Source: Chloroflexota bacterium
GTDB lineage: Bacteria > Chloroflexota > Anaerolineae > J102
Direction of reading: 5' to 3'
Length of the DNA: 37,782 nt
Assembly: GCA_013151415.1 (NCBI GenBank)
Contig: JAADII010000175.1
Span: 10,352 to 48,133, forward strand
Shown piece by piece: positions 27,301 to 34,959 of the stretch. Positions within the stretch are counted from its first letter, which is position 1, and every line of letters starts with the position of its first letter. Made by a program: the position numbers and the translations under genes. The notes below the pieces were generated by a model. It did no database searches, was not told where the DNA came from, and was given only the letters and a program-made list of their open reading frames with translations.

Positions 27301-27705
27301 TATCATCCGAGACAAATCGTTGTCCCCGAACACAACACTTCTTTTGTTAGTTTTGAAACAATCGAAGAAGCCCATTTTTTCTGTGCTTGCTTCAATTCTA
27401 GCATGGCGAATCTAGCAGCGCTTTCCTCATATTCGGGGGGTGGGGGAGGAATCGCTTCTCCTAAAGTAGTCGAAAGAATACGCGTGCCGAAGTATTTGCC
27501 TCTGGATTCCAATCATCAGCAGCTTGTACAACTTTCTATACACGCGCACGAACTTGCTCCAAAAGCTTATGCGGGTGACAAAGCGGCTCAGGCCGAGCTG
27601 CGAAAGGTGGAGGAGGAAGTGGACCGGGCCGCGGCCGCATTGTGGGGGCTGACCGAACAAGAATTGGCCGACGTGCGGGCGAGCTTGGAGGAATTGAGGG
27701 GGTGA
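24337..27705 (+). CDS. Large N6-adenine DNA methyltransferase with nuclease-like N-terminus (Type IIG/PglX-like)
   Basis: The 1122-residue protein has an N-terminal region (about 40-180) with a PD-(D/E)xK-like block GRADAVYNRFVIEYEPPG (Asp78, Glu87, Glu89), where the usual ExK Lys is absent. A helical section (200-400) follows, then an N6-adenine methylase core: motif I DPACGSGTF (429-437), GIDLNPLAVMAARVNL, and motif IV NPPW (627-630). The C-terminal part should hold the target-recognition domain (about 780-1070). It methylates adenine with SAM and may also cut DNA, as Type IIG enzymes do, or methylate only, as PglX does. The start is uncertain (24337 or 24349; no clear ribosome site). It is the first of seven close-set genes. 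Stretches near 26690-26830 and 27200-27560 are AT-richer than the rest. Confidence 0.88.
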   Translation: MKNHMIQRNEQSSPVQTYERLHAIAPRFLKKVQHSARTAHNEAEFERDMNNAIEEVARSLGVDLLFRQQYTLATGRADAVYNRFVIEYEPPGSLRANLGHGHTKHAVQQVKDYLAGLAGKERHDRDRLLGVAFDGHFFIFVRYHAGHVIVEEPLVVTAGSVERFLRSLFSLSSGRALIPENLVEDFGHRNLLSHQVTRALYNALEDRSDDLTAKLFAQWQLFFSEVAGYEAASGRLKHKKQLQSFMRGMGLNPTTVDAPRFFFALQTYFSFLVKNIARLVLQAYAGGAFGATPLTTIANLRGEDLRRELENMESGGIFRALRLKNLLEGDFFSWYLNAWDEEIEVALRQVLSRLAEYNPVTVQDDPYSARDLLKKLYHYLLPREIRHDLGEFYTPDWLAERLLMQLGEPLFQMPRPGARVPTPNKRLLDPACGSGTFLILAARALKANCFQAGLAEADTLDVILRNIAGIDLNPLAVMAARVNLLLAVADLLPYRRGEVELPIYLADSILTPSRGDNLFEQDRRILETAVGRLPVPDVIDTRAEMEKLTDLLEEYVRGEFALDAFLARCRQDLPDVVANPHSEAVLQELFERLSDLHRRGMDGIWARVLKNAFMPLFLQPFDYVVGNPPWINWETLPPGYREQVAPLWKEYGLFQHKGFDAILGKAKDDLSALMTYVAADRFLKDGGKLGFVITQSVWKTAGGGQGFRRFRIGAKGAHLRILHVDDLSSIQVFEGASTRTSVFVLQKGEATRYPLQYTYWKKTTRGKRLDYDSTLEEVLEQTKQLQFLAAPVDTDNLTSAWLTARRNAISALRKVLGKSPYRAREGANSGGANAVFWLEILAERPDGLVVVRNVTEGAKRKVEAVTVELEPDLLYPLLRGRDVKRWQAEPRYHLLLTHREGDRLNAIPEEEMQRYYPKTWAYLKRFEQPLRERSGFKRYFTRKDKKTGQMIETGPFYSIFNVGDYTFARWKVAWPWISKSLVAAVVGEYHPRQIVVPEHNTSFVSFETIEEAHFFCACFNSSMANLAALSSYSGGGGGIASPKVVERIRVPKYLPLDSNHQQLVQLSIHAHELAPKAYAGDKAAQAELRKVEEEVDRAAAALWGLTEQELADVRASLEELRG

Positions 27706-27710
27706 TAAAA

Positions 27711-28733
27711 ATGACAAGAAATGAGCCCAGATCACAATCCTCCCCAAATCTGTGGATGCGATCCGTGTCTTTTGTTGCACTTCGTGACCTCCTCGCTTTT
27801 ATTGCAGAACGTCCCGAAGGTTTGCGAGCGAAAGATATGGAAGAATTGGCGCGGCAAGAGCGAAAACTACGCACTCGAGATGGCCGTATTCCGTCCAAAA
27901 CAACAGTCTATCATTATCGAACCATCTTGTACCGATTGGGTATTTTGACTTATCACCGAAGACGCTATATAGTGAATCAAAGTAATCCAATTGTTCGCAC
28001 GCTAGTACAGCGTTTGAAACCTGGTTCATCTACTCTCTCCGTTCATGAACGCCGTCTTTTTTCTGAATTGGTAGTGGCTAATGTTGATTGTCGTTACTAT
28101 TTTTTCGACCTTTTCATGCCAAAACAGGACGTTTATGTACTCGAAGATTTCATCGCGCATGGCCGTCGCGTTGCATGGAAAAGTTACACTGATTCCAGTC
28201 GTCGTATGGTGCATCTTCGAAATCTGAATATCGAAAAGCGAGAGCGTTGGCTTCAAACAGAAGATGAATTTCAAGCCATTCTATACGGAATACGATACTG
28301 GGCGCGTAACGAGTTGGAATTCATAGATGAATTGTTCCTCGAGGATTTGGGAGGCGTGATGTTTCCTGTAACACTTACAGGGCCAGTTCCGGCCCCTGAA
28401 ATTACAGTCGCCTTGGCGAAAGCAGTAGATGATTCTCGAGAATGGACGATATTATCTGTACGTAAACTTGTCTACATGTGGGGGCCTCGCTATCATATTT
28501 CTTTGAAACGTATATTTCAAACACTATTATCCATATATAGAGACTACTCTGAGTATATCGTATTGATTCCGACATCAGAAGCATTTGCAACGATAACGGC
28601 TACTTCACCCGGTGCTGGAAACTATCAGCTACGCAGTTATTTGCGTGATTTCGAGGGCCGCTACATCTCACATATCCGTGTCCATCGAAAACTGAAGGAG
28701 GCGCTTCAATGGACGATGCTTACGCCCGCCTAG
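27711..28733 (+). CDS. Winged-helix protein of the defence-like cluster, unknown function
   Basis: The 340-residue product begins with a probable winged-helix DNA-binding region (about 15-90: ALRDLLAFIAERPEGLRA, then TVYHYRTILYRLGIL and the RRRYIVN wing). The rest is not recognised; it has many Tyr, Arg and Glu residues and no nuclease or ATPase motif that I can see. I start at ATG 27711, five bases after the methyltransferase stop, with a GGGGG-type ribosome site inside the end of that gene. Its last 25 bases overlap the ATPase gene, so the two are translationally linked. It is markedly AT-richer than the genes to either side, as are the next two, suggesting separate ancestry within the cluster. 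It may target the ATPase or regulate the operon. Confidence 0.7.
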   Translation: MTRNEPRSQSSPNLWMRSVSFVALRDLLAFIAERPEGLRAKDMEELARQERKLRTRDGRIPSKTTVYHYRTILYRLGILTYHRRRYIVNQSNPIVRTLVQRLKPGSSTLSVHERRLFSELVVANVDCRYYFFDLFMPKQDVYVLEDFIAHGRRVAWKSYTDSSRRMVHLRNLNIEKRERWLQTEDEFQAILYGIRYWARNELEFIDELFLEDLGGVMFPVTLTGPVPAPEITVALAKAVDDSREWTILSVRKLVYMWGPRYHISLKRIFQTLLSIYRDYSEYIVLIPTSEAFATITATSPGAGNYQLRSYLRDFEGRYISHIRVHRKLKEALQWTMLTPA

Positions 28734-29884
28734 AACTATGTTTCAACCCGTTTGAGCCAGCGGCAAGTGGTGTCCCCGTTTCAGGCGCTCTATGGGTTCC
28801 AGAGAGATGGTCTCAACCGCTCCAAAGATTTGTGGAGACTATGGAGGGCACTTCAGGAACGAAAGCTTATGCAATTTCCGGCGAATATGGAAGTGGCAAG
28901 ACTTACTTACTACGCTGGCTAGAGCGGGTGGAGTTGCCGCGACATCGAATTCGTCCCTTTTTCTTTGACAATCCCGGTGTGCGGTTCTACGACCTTGCCA
29001 ATACGCTGCTTCGTCAGATTGGGCGAGAAGAATTCGCAAAATCGCTTTGGGAATTCCTAAATCCTAAGTTACCCGGCTTTCAAGGTTCCCTATTTGAGGA
29101 TTCCTTTCAAGCATGGCTACTGAGTGTTAAAAAACACCGTCGCGAAAAAGAAGCGATCCGAGTCCTGTCCGAAGCAATGCAGACGAAGGGAGTCGCAGAT
29201 GATGAGGAGATTCGTTACAAATTGGGTCGATTAATTGTGGAAACATATGATCGACCTTATTTTGAGTACAAAGATTTCATCGCGGGCCGCCAAGGTTCTC
29301 TCGTGGCGGAAAAGGAGGAAGCGCCTTATTTCGCCACTATTCTTCGATCGCTTCGTCTTATTGGGAGTGCAGAGGCGTTGGCTTTCTTAATGGATGAGTT
29401 TGAAGAAATATCACTCCAAAAACGTTTAACCAAACGTCAGGCTCATGATTATTTGGCTACTATGAAACGACTGATCGGTCTTACCGAACATGAACAATTC
29501 TGGATTATTGTGGCTATGACACCTCAAGCGGCTGAGGTAACGGCAAAACTGGAACCAGCGCTTTGGCAACGGTTTGTCAGCCAGGGTAAACATCAGTTCA
29601 AGATTCCTCCATTGAACGACCAAGAGGCGAGAGAACTGGTTCGCAGACGCCTGAAAAATGCACGGCCTGAAGAAACGACAGCCAAGCCCCTCTTTCCATT
29701 TCCTGAAAACATGATGGAATTGTTTAGAAAAGATATTAAATCATCTCCACGAAAATTGGTCAAAGTATGCAGCCTTGCCATCGCTAAAGCAATTCAAGCA
29801 CCTGAGCAAGTGCAAATACCGTTTGGTGCTGAGTATCTTAGACAGATCCAAAAAGAACTTTATCCCCCTCCTTCAGTCGAGTAG
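28709..29884 (+). CDS. AAA/STAND-like P-loop ATPase
   Basis: The 391-residue protein has Walker A GEYGSGKT (58-65) and Walker B LAFLMDEFEE (Asp229, Glu230), with a sensor-like stretch FWIIVAMTPQA and a C-terminal helical domain, a plan like ORC/Cdc6 and other AAA ATPases that load or move partners on DNA. The N-terminal NPFEP block before the P-loop is common in this type. The start overlaps the upstream gene by 25 bases and has a perfect AAGGAGG site. In the cluster it sits between the winged-helix gene and the PIN gene. It may be the sensing or motor component; similarity to a named system could not be tested. Confidence 0.82.
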   Translation: MDDAYARLELCFNPFEPAASGVPVSGALWVPERWSQPLQRFVETMEGTSGTKAYAISGEYGSGKTYLLRWLERVELPRHRIRPFFFDNPGVRFYDLANTLLRQIGREEFAKSLWEFLNPKLPGFQGSLFEDSFQAWLLSVKKHRREKEAIRVLSEAMQTKGVADDEEIRYKLGRLIVETYDRPYFEYKDFIAGRQGSLVAEKEEAPYFATILRSLRLIGSAEALAFLMDEFEEISLQKRLTKRQAHDYLATMKRLIGLTEHEQFWIIVAMTPQAAEVTAKLEPALWQRFVSQGKHQFKIPPLNDQEARELVRRRLKNARPEETTAKPLFPFPENMMELFRKDIKSSPRKLVKVCSLAIAKAIQAPEQVQIPFGAEYLRQIQKELYPPPSVE

Positions 29885-29905
29885 TCAACGAGGAGCAACC
29901 GAGAG

Positions 29906-30727
29906 ATGAATTCCGATGCCCTCACTTTTCGTCCTACGATATTTCTTGACACAAATGCTTTGCAATTCGTTAGCTCATACCTTCGCCATGCCGAAAAGCT
30001 GGGATTGCCTCCCTTCAAGGGAGTGGGAAGACCAGACTATGAGAAGATTCAGACTACTCTCAGAGAGAAATTACCGAGAGGTGTTGTTGATTCGATCATG
30101 AAAGGTTGTCGTACTCTTGCGTTTCTCCAAGAACTGGCAGGTGACGATGAAATCAGTGGAGATATTTATGCTTCTCGATTAAGTAGGGCAGAGCTTCTTT
30201 TTGGAATCTTGGACGGACAGGCGCATGCTCGTTTAGCGCGAGAAGGTTTATCTTATAGAATGCGTCAACGCTTGAGGGATTTGAGTGAGTTGGTTTCGAG
30301 ATATTTAGAAAGACAAGATTATGAAGACCTACTACAAGAAGTAAATGGATTGTTCGAAATGCTTAAGGAGAAAGATGGGATTCGTATCGAATGGGTTGAG
30401 GAGAGTATTAGCGATTTTTCTTCAATAACTGTATTCTCAGAACTTCTACAAAGCAACGTTTTCCTTGACGTATTGGATTGTTGGATGTACGGCTGCGCCG
30501 TGGCTATACAAGCAGAAAAGATTATTACCTTTGATAATTATTTCAAACGCGTTATCAATCGAATACATAATGCACAAGGCGAAGAAGACTGGCTATATAT
30601 TCAATCTATCATAACAGATGAACTGGAGCGCTTAAATCCTGTGGCATCTCCTGTCACCTTGTCTTTGCCAGCAGCTTTTGATCCGCCTAGGACAGCCCCC
30701 TCCCTTTGGGAAGCAGACCATGCCTAA
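29906..30727 (+). CDS. PIN-domain nuclease-like protein
   Basis: The 273-residue product shows the acidic residues of a PIN fold in order: Asp15 in TIFLDTNALQF, Glu96 in SRAELLFG, Asp188/Asp191 in FLDVLDCWMYG, and Asp210 in IITFDNYF. PIN proteins are metal-dependent RNases or flap-type DNases. Between strands there is a long helical insertion (about 100-180), so it is larger than VapC toxins (about 130 residues) and no antitoxin gene is next to it. GAGGAGC before the ATG supports the start. It overlaps nurA by eight bases. In this cluster it is a candidate effector nuclease. Confidence 0.78.
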   Translation: MNSDALTFRPTIFLDTNALQFVSSYLRHAEKLGLPPFKGVGRPDYEKIQTTLREKLPRGVVDSIMKGCRTLAFLQELAGDDEISGDIYASRLSRAELLFGILDGQAHARLAREGLSYRMRQRLRDLSELVSRYLERQDYEDLLQEVNGLFEMLKEKDGIRIEWVEESISDFSSITVFSELLQSNVFLDVLDCWMYGCAVAIQAEKIITFDNYFKRVINRIHNAQGEEDWLYIQSIITDELERLNPVASPVTLSLPAAFDPPRTAPSLWEADHA

Positions 30728-31838
30728 CCCCTTTCAACCGCTCCAAGGCGCTCTGAACGCCCTGATCGCGAACGCTCAGGTCTTGCCCGCCACTGGCCAG
30801 GCCGTAATCGACATGGTCACGCCTGATCTGGAGGAAATCTATGATCAACGTACGACCGGCCAGGCCGTGATCGAAACGGTGTGGGAAACCGCTCCACGGG
30901 GGCTTTATCGCACCATACGGCCCATTCCGCGCTCCGAAGAACACGCCCTTCGTTACTTCGTGGATGGCTCGGCAAAGACCTATTTCATCGGCACGGTGCT
31001 GGAACAAGACCGCTCGACGCCGGTGCAAGTATCGCAGGTTGGAGCGGCCATGGTGCAACGAGAAGACGACGGTCGTATTCGAGTGGCCAACGCCAAACGA
31101 ACTATCTTGCTCACATTGGAGAAAAGTCAGGTTTCGGAGCAGCTTTGGCGGGAGGTTGAACGGGCCGTCCAGGGCGTGCCGGGTTATCAATTATGCGACA
31201 GCGCTACCAACAACAAGTACGCCGACGCCATGAATTTGCAAGAAGCCCGACCGCGGGGCGCCCATCGCGCCAACTGGCACATGCGTGAAATGGAAGTCGA
31301 ACTTGCTCGCGTCATCCCTCGCGATGGGGACGCCTGGCTGGTCATCGACGGTAGTTTAGGCAACGAATTCGAAACCTGGCGCGGCGCGCCACTCATCGGA
31401 GTCGCGAAAACTTTTCGTCGAGATAGCCGTTTCGAGTTAGGCAGTGGTCCTCGAGCCAAAAAACTCAACTTGTTTGGCCTACTCAAAGACTTGCAAGAAA
31501 ACCAGCGCACCATTGTGTTTCCTCGCAGCAATGAGGGCAAAATCGTGTTTTGGTACGTGCGCATTCGACCTCAAAAGGGACTGGACTATCCCCTGATGGG
31601 AGTTGTCAAAGTGGAAATGCCCAATCCGGATCGAGAACCGGTGGATAGCGCTTTGATCGACCGCATCAGCGGCTGGCTCATTGCCGAACGCACCGTAACG
31701 CCCTACGGCCGAGATAGTCGTTGGCACGCGCACTTATATCCGATCTATATCGCCGAGCGCGTCATACGTTCGCAATTCTACTCCGAAGCCGTGCTGAAAT
31801 CAGGCATTCGCTGGCCGTTTCAGCTTGCTACTCCATGA
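30720..31838 (+). CDS. nurA: NurA-domain nuclease
   Basis: The 372-residue protein fits NurA, the RNase-H-fold nuclease that works with HerA on DNA ends. The motifs are VDGS (Asp82) in RYFVDGSAKTYF, Glu190 in WHMREMEVELARVI, IDGSL (Asp210), the block LIGVAKTFRRD, and the C-terminal HLYPIYIAERV with His338 and Tyr340. I start at ATG 30720, which overlaps the PIN stop by eight bases and has GGGAAG upstream. The HerA-like gene follows after 11 bases, confirming the pair. In archaea the pair resects breaks; in bacterial islands it is found in antiviral systems. Confidence 0.85.
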   Translation: MPNPFQPLQGALNALIANAQVLPATGQAVIDMVTPDLEEIYDQRTTGQAVIETVWETAPRGLYRTIRPIPRSEEHALRYFVDGSAKTYFIGTVLEQDRSTPVQVSQVGAAMVQREDDGRIRVANAKRTILLTLEKSQVSEQLWREVERAVQGVPGYQLCDSATNNKYADAMNLQEARPRGAHRANWHMREMEVELARVIPRDGDAWLVIDGSLGNEFETWRGAPLIGVAKTFRRDSRFELGSGPRAKKLNLFGLLKDLQENQRTIVFPRSNEGKIVFWYVRIRPQKGLDYPLMGVVKVEMPNPDREPVDSALIDRISGWLIAERTVTPYGRDSRWHAHLYPIYIAERVIRSQFYSEAVLKSGIRWPFQLATP

Positions 31839-31849
31839 GGTGTTCGATA

Positions 31850-33535
31850 ATGGCAAAACAACCAGGCAAACCCATCGGACGCGGCTCCGCCACCGAGCGC
31901 GATCCAAACACCGCAGAGAAATTCAAATTCTGGATTCGGCCCGGGCAAATGGTTAACCCCTTCGACATCATCGCGGCCGAACATTTTCCCGCGCAGGCCG
32001 GAGCGGAATCCAGCTACACTTTTGGCCTGGTGACCAACATTCAGCACATCACCGATGCAGCCGGACATTTGGCCAATTTCATCTCCAATGACTTTGGCGA
32101 AGAGGTGGAGGAAACGCCCCAAACCCCGCGCCAGGGAACCAATGTGGCCGAAGCCACCGTGCTTTCCAACAGCGCTGACATTTACATGCCGATTCAAAAT
32201 GAAGCGCGAGTCTATTTCGCGGACGAAGACAAGATTCATCTGGCTTTGGGTATCGACGGCATACCTCCGCAACGCCGCGTGCCGGCCGGCCTCATTCAGA
32301 TGAGCAACGGGACTCAAGCTGTGGCTTACCTCGACCGTGATTTTGTGCTCGGTCCCGAGGCGGGCCATGTCAACATTTCTGGCATTTCCGGCCTGGCCAC
32401 AAAAACCTCGTATGCTATGTTCCTCATTCAGTCATTGCTACAAAGCAGCGATCATGAAAACATTGCCGTCATCTTGTTGAATGTAAAGTACGATGACCTG
32501 TTGTCTATCCACGAACCGCGTAAGTTGCAGGACAAAGAGCATCAGATATGGCAAAGGTTGGGATTAAAGCCAGAGCCCTGGCCGGAGGAGCGCGTTCACT
32601 ATCTACTACCCAATGGCAAGCAGACGCATACTACCGGCCGGCCTAACTCCTTCGCGGACCCACCACCGCCTCATCAAGTCTATGCTTACGCGCTGCGCGA
32701 ATCGGCCAATAAGCTCGATCTGCTCTTCTCCAATATTCCCGATCCAAACGGAACTATTAGCTCCGTCATCGGCGAAATCACGACAGGAATCGAGAATCGA
32801 GAGCGGGCCTGGCAAGCCGTTCACACATGGGATGATTTGTTGAGCAAACCGCCGTTGGTGCAACAGCGCATTCCCCAAAGATTCCGCAATATCCACGCTT
32901 CCAGTGTGGGCCGTTTTCTCCGGCTTTTGCGCCGCGTGGTCAAGACGCGACAATCCGGCATTTTTGTGTCTCAACTCTCAACACGTATGACGACCATCGA
33001 AAAGGAAATCGGCAATATCAAAGGAGGACACACCTATGTGGTGGACATTGCTCGACTCACCCAGGAGGAACAGACTCTTGTGTTCGGGGACGTGTTGCGC
33101 ACCGTCTATGGTTTGTACTCCGGCGAAACGTTGCCTCTCGATGACTATCAGCCGCCTGCAAAGGTCATCGTCTTTGTGGACGAATTGAACAAATACGCTC
33201 CGGCGCGAGGCCAAGGTGATCGCTCTCCCATCCTCGCACAAGTTTTGGACGTCGCCGAACGCGGACGTTCGTTTGGCATTATTCTTTTCTCAGCCCAACA
33301 GTTTCTCAGTGCGGTGCACGATCGCGTGACAGGGAATTCAGCAACCAAAGTGCTGGGGCGCACTGACAGCGCGGAAATCAACGCAGGCAACTACCGATTT
33401 CTTGCTCAGGACATCAAGTATCATTTAACGCGATTGGAAAAAGGGGAATTGATCTTATCCCATCCCATTTATCGCCAACCGGTGAAGATTTCATTTCCCC
33501 CGCCCCCTTATCGACAGGGAAGGGCAAAGCATTAA
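31850..33535 (+). CDS. herA: HerA-like hexameric translocase ATPase with altered P-loop
   Basis: The 562-residue protein has an N-terminal HAS-type barrel (about 25-165) and a RecA/FtsK-like ATPase. The Walker A position reads GISGLATKT (178-186), where Thr replaces the last Gly (GxxxxTKT in place of GxxxxGKT). Walker B is VFVDELNKYAPA (Asp444, Glu445). The motif FSAQQFLSAVHDRVTGNS and the C-terminal Arg-containing KVLGRTDSAEI fit HerA. It would pump DNA and drive the NurA nuclease. I start at 31850 with GAGGTG eight bases upstream; the frame is open from 31721 but inside nurA. The altered P-loop could be a lineage variant or a loss of ATP binding. Confidence 0.85.
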   Translation: MAKQPGKPIGRGSATERDPNTAEKFKFWIRPGQMVNPFDIIAAEHFPAQAGAESSYTFGLVTNIQHITDAAGHLANFISNDFGEEVEETPQTPRQGTNVAEATVLSNSADIYMPIQNEARVYFADEDKIHLALGIDGIPPQRRVPAGLIQMSNGTQAVAYLDRDFVLGPEAGHVNISGISGLATKTSYAMFLIQSLLQSSDHENIAVILLNVKYDDLLSIHEPRKLQDKEHQIWQRLGLKPEPWPEERVHYLLPNGKQTHTTGRPNSFADPPPPHQVYAYALRESANKLDLLFSNIPDPNGTISSVIGEITTGIENRERAWQAVHTWDDLLSKPPLVQQRIPQRFRNIHASSVGRFLRLLRRVVKTRQSGIFVSQLSTRMTTIEKEIGNIKGGHTYVVDIARLTQEEQTLVFGDVLRTVYGLYSGETLPLDDYQPPAKVIVFVDELNKYAPARGQGDRSPILAQVLDVAERGRSFGIILFSAQQFLSAVHDRVTGNSATKVLGRTDSAEINAGNYRFLAQDIKYHLTRLEKGELILSHPIYRQPVKISFPPPPYRQGRAKH

Positions 33536-33538
33536 CTC

Positions 33539-34795
33539 ATGTCTGGTTCATTGCCATCATTGCCGACCGGCTTCGAGTATCGCCTGGATTTATCCCGGCA
33601 TGTAACGCCGCGTCTCTTGCGTGACCAGGCCATCCATCGTTGGTTCTATTTTCCGCACAGTTTCTCGCCGCAACTGGTCCATATTCTCTTGGAAAAATGG
33701 GATGTTCCCTCCGGTGCATGGGTGCTGGACCCATTCGTTGGCGCCGGAACCACACTGTTGGCCGCTCGCGAGAAAGGGATTAATGCTCTGGGTATCGACC
33801 TCTCGCCTCTTTCGATTTTCGTGAGTAGGGCAAAAACGCGTCAATATGACTCGACGGAAATTTGCAAGGGTCTTGAATATGTTGAAAAAGCGATGCGAGA
33901 AGAACGGATGGTCGCCATAGATCGCCCGTCGCGACTTCAACGGGCCTTCACCGACGCTGAATACGCGATGCTGGCCCGAATTCGCCAGGCTATTGCGGAA
34001 CTTGCTCAATCCTCCCGCGACTTTCTTCTCCTGGCTTTGTTGCGCACTCAACGGCAATTCTCGCGAGCCGTTCCCGATGGCGGCTGGTTCCGATGGCGCG
34101 AATTGCCATCTTCAGAACAAGCAATTTGGCCAACATTTAGAAGAACGGTGGAGGAAATGCTCGGCGATCTGGCGGACACGCGACCTTACAAGGGGCTATG
34201 GACGGCGATCCGGCACGACGCACGCGCGCTCACTTCCTTGGCGACCAGGCATCCTTTTCTATTATCCGGTTGCCAGGCCATCATCACCTCGCCTCCCTAT
34301 CCCAATCGTCATGATTATAGTCGAATTTTTCAGATCGAATTATTGACGTTGGGACTGCAAGAACAAGATATCTTTGCCTTGCGCCATCATTCCCTCCGTT
34401 CCAACGTGGAAGCCCGAGCGCCCGAATACGCTCTTCCTCCTTTCGATTCTCCTCCTCAACTTATCGAAACCCTCAACCGCTTACCCGAAGATGCGGATCG
34501 TCGTATCGAACCCATGTTGCGGGGCTATTTCGAAGACATGAACGCCGTTCTTTACGCTACTTATCAAGCACTATCTCCCGGCGGTCACCTGGCCCTCGTT
34601 GTCGGCAATGTCCGTCATGCAGGCGTCATGGTTCCTGTGGACGTCATCTTACTCGAGATGGGTATGCGTCTGGGCTATCGGCCAGAAACATCCTGGGTGG
34701 CGCGCTTACGGGGTAACAGTGCCCAACAAATGGGTAGGTATGGCCGGATCCCGGCTCGAGAAAGTGTGGTCATCTTGCGAAAAGGCGACCATTAA
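33539..34795 (+). CDS. Second DNA methyltransferase (motif order I-IV, SPPY type)
   Basis: The 418-residue enzyme has motif I DPFVGAGTT (64-72), GIDLSPLS just after it, and catalytic motif IV TSPPY (250-254) in ITSPPYPNRHDY. SPPY is common among N4-cytosine methyltransferases, though some N6-adenine enzymes use it too, so the modified base is uncertain. About 180 residues between motifs I and IV are helical and may include target recognition. A late strand SPGGHLALVVGNVRH is motif V/VI-like. It begins three bases after the HerA-like stop and ends the cluster. With the first methyltransferase it gives the system two modification enzymes of different classes. Confidence 0.88.
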   Translation: MSGSLPSLPTGFEYRLDLSRHVTPRLLRDQAIHRWFYFPHSFSPQLVHILLEKWDVPSGAWVLDPFVGAGTTLLAAREKGINALGIDLSPLSIFVSRAKTRQYDSTEICKGLEYVEKAMREERMVAIDRPSRLQRAFTDAEYAMLARIRQAIAELAQSSRDFLLLALLRTQRQFSRAVPDGGWFRWRELPSSEQAIWPTFRRTVEEMLGDLADTRPYKGLWTAIRHDARALTSLATRHPFLLSGCQAIITSPPYPNRHDYSRIFQIELLTLGLQEQDIFALRHHSLRSNVEARAPEYALPPFDSPPQLIETLNRLPEDADRRIEPMLRGYFEDMNAVLYATYQALSPGGHLALVVGNVRHAGVMVPVDVILLEMGMRLGYRPETSWVARLRGNSAQQMGRYGRIPARESVVILRKGDH

Positions 34796-34892
34796 CCAAC
34801 TCGTCACAGGTCAATTGACCTGCTCGTTGCGACAAAAGGAAAAACGAACGCGGATTTGGTGGATGCTCGAGAAATTATCGGGGCTTATCCGC

Positions 34893-34935
34893 AAAAAACC
34901 TAAATCTCTGCGCCTGTTGCGTCTTAGCGTTTTTT
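34893..34935. terminator. Possible two-way terminator between convergent genes
   Basis: aaaaaac-ctaa (34893-34903) pairs with ttag-c-gtttttt (34924-34935), leaving one bulged C; a run of six T ends the plus strand and six A start it, so both strands would end in U-runs. The loop text (tctctgcgcctgttgcgtc) resembles a phrase I recall from intergenic repeats in many bacteria. Confidence 0.5.
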
Positions 34936-34959
34936 CGGGGCAAGCGCGTCTGAACCGGC

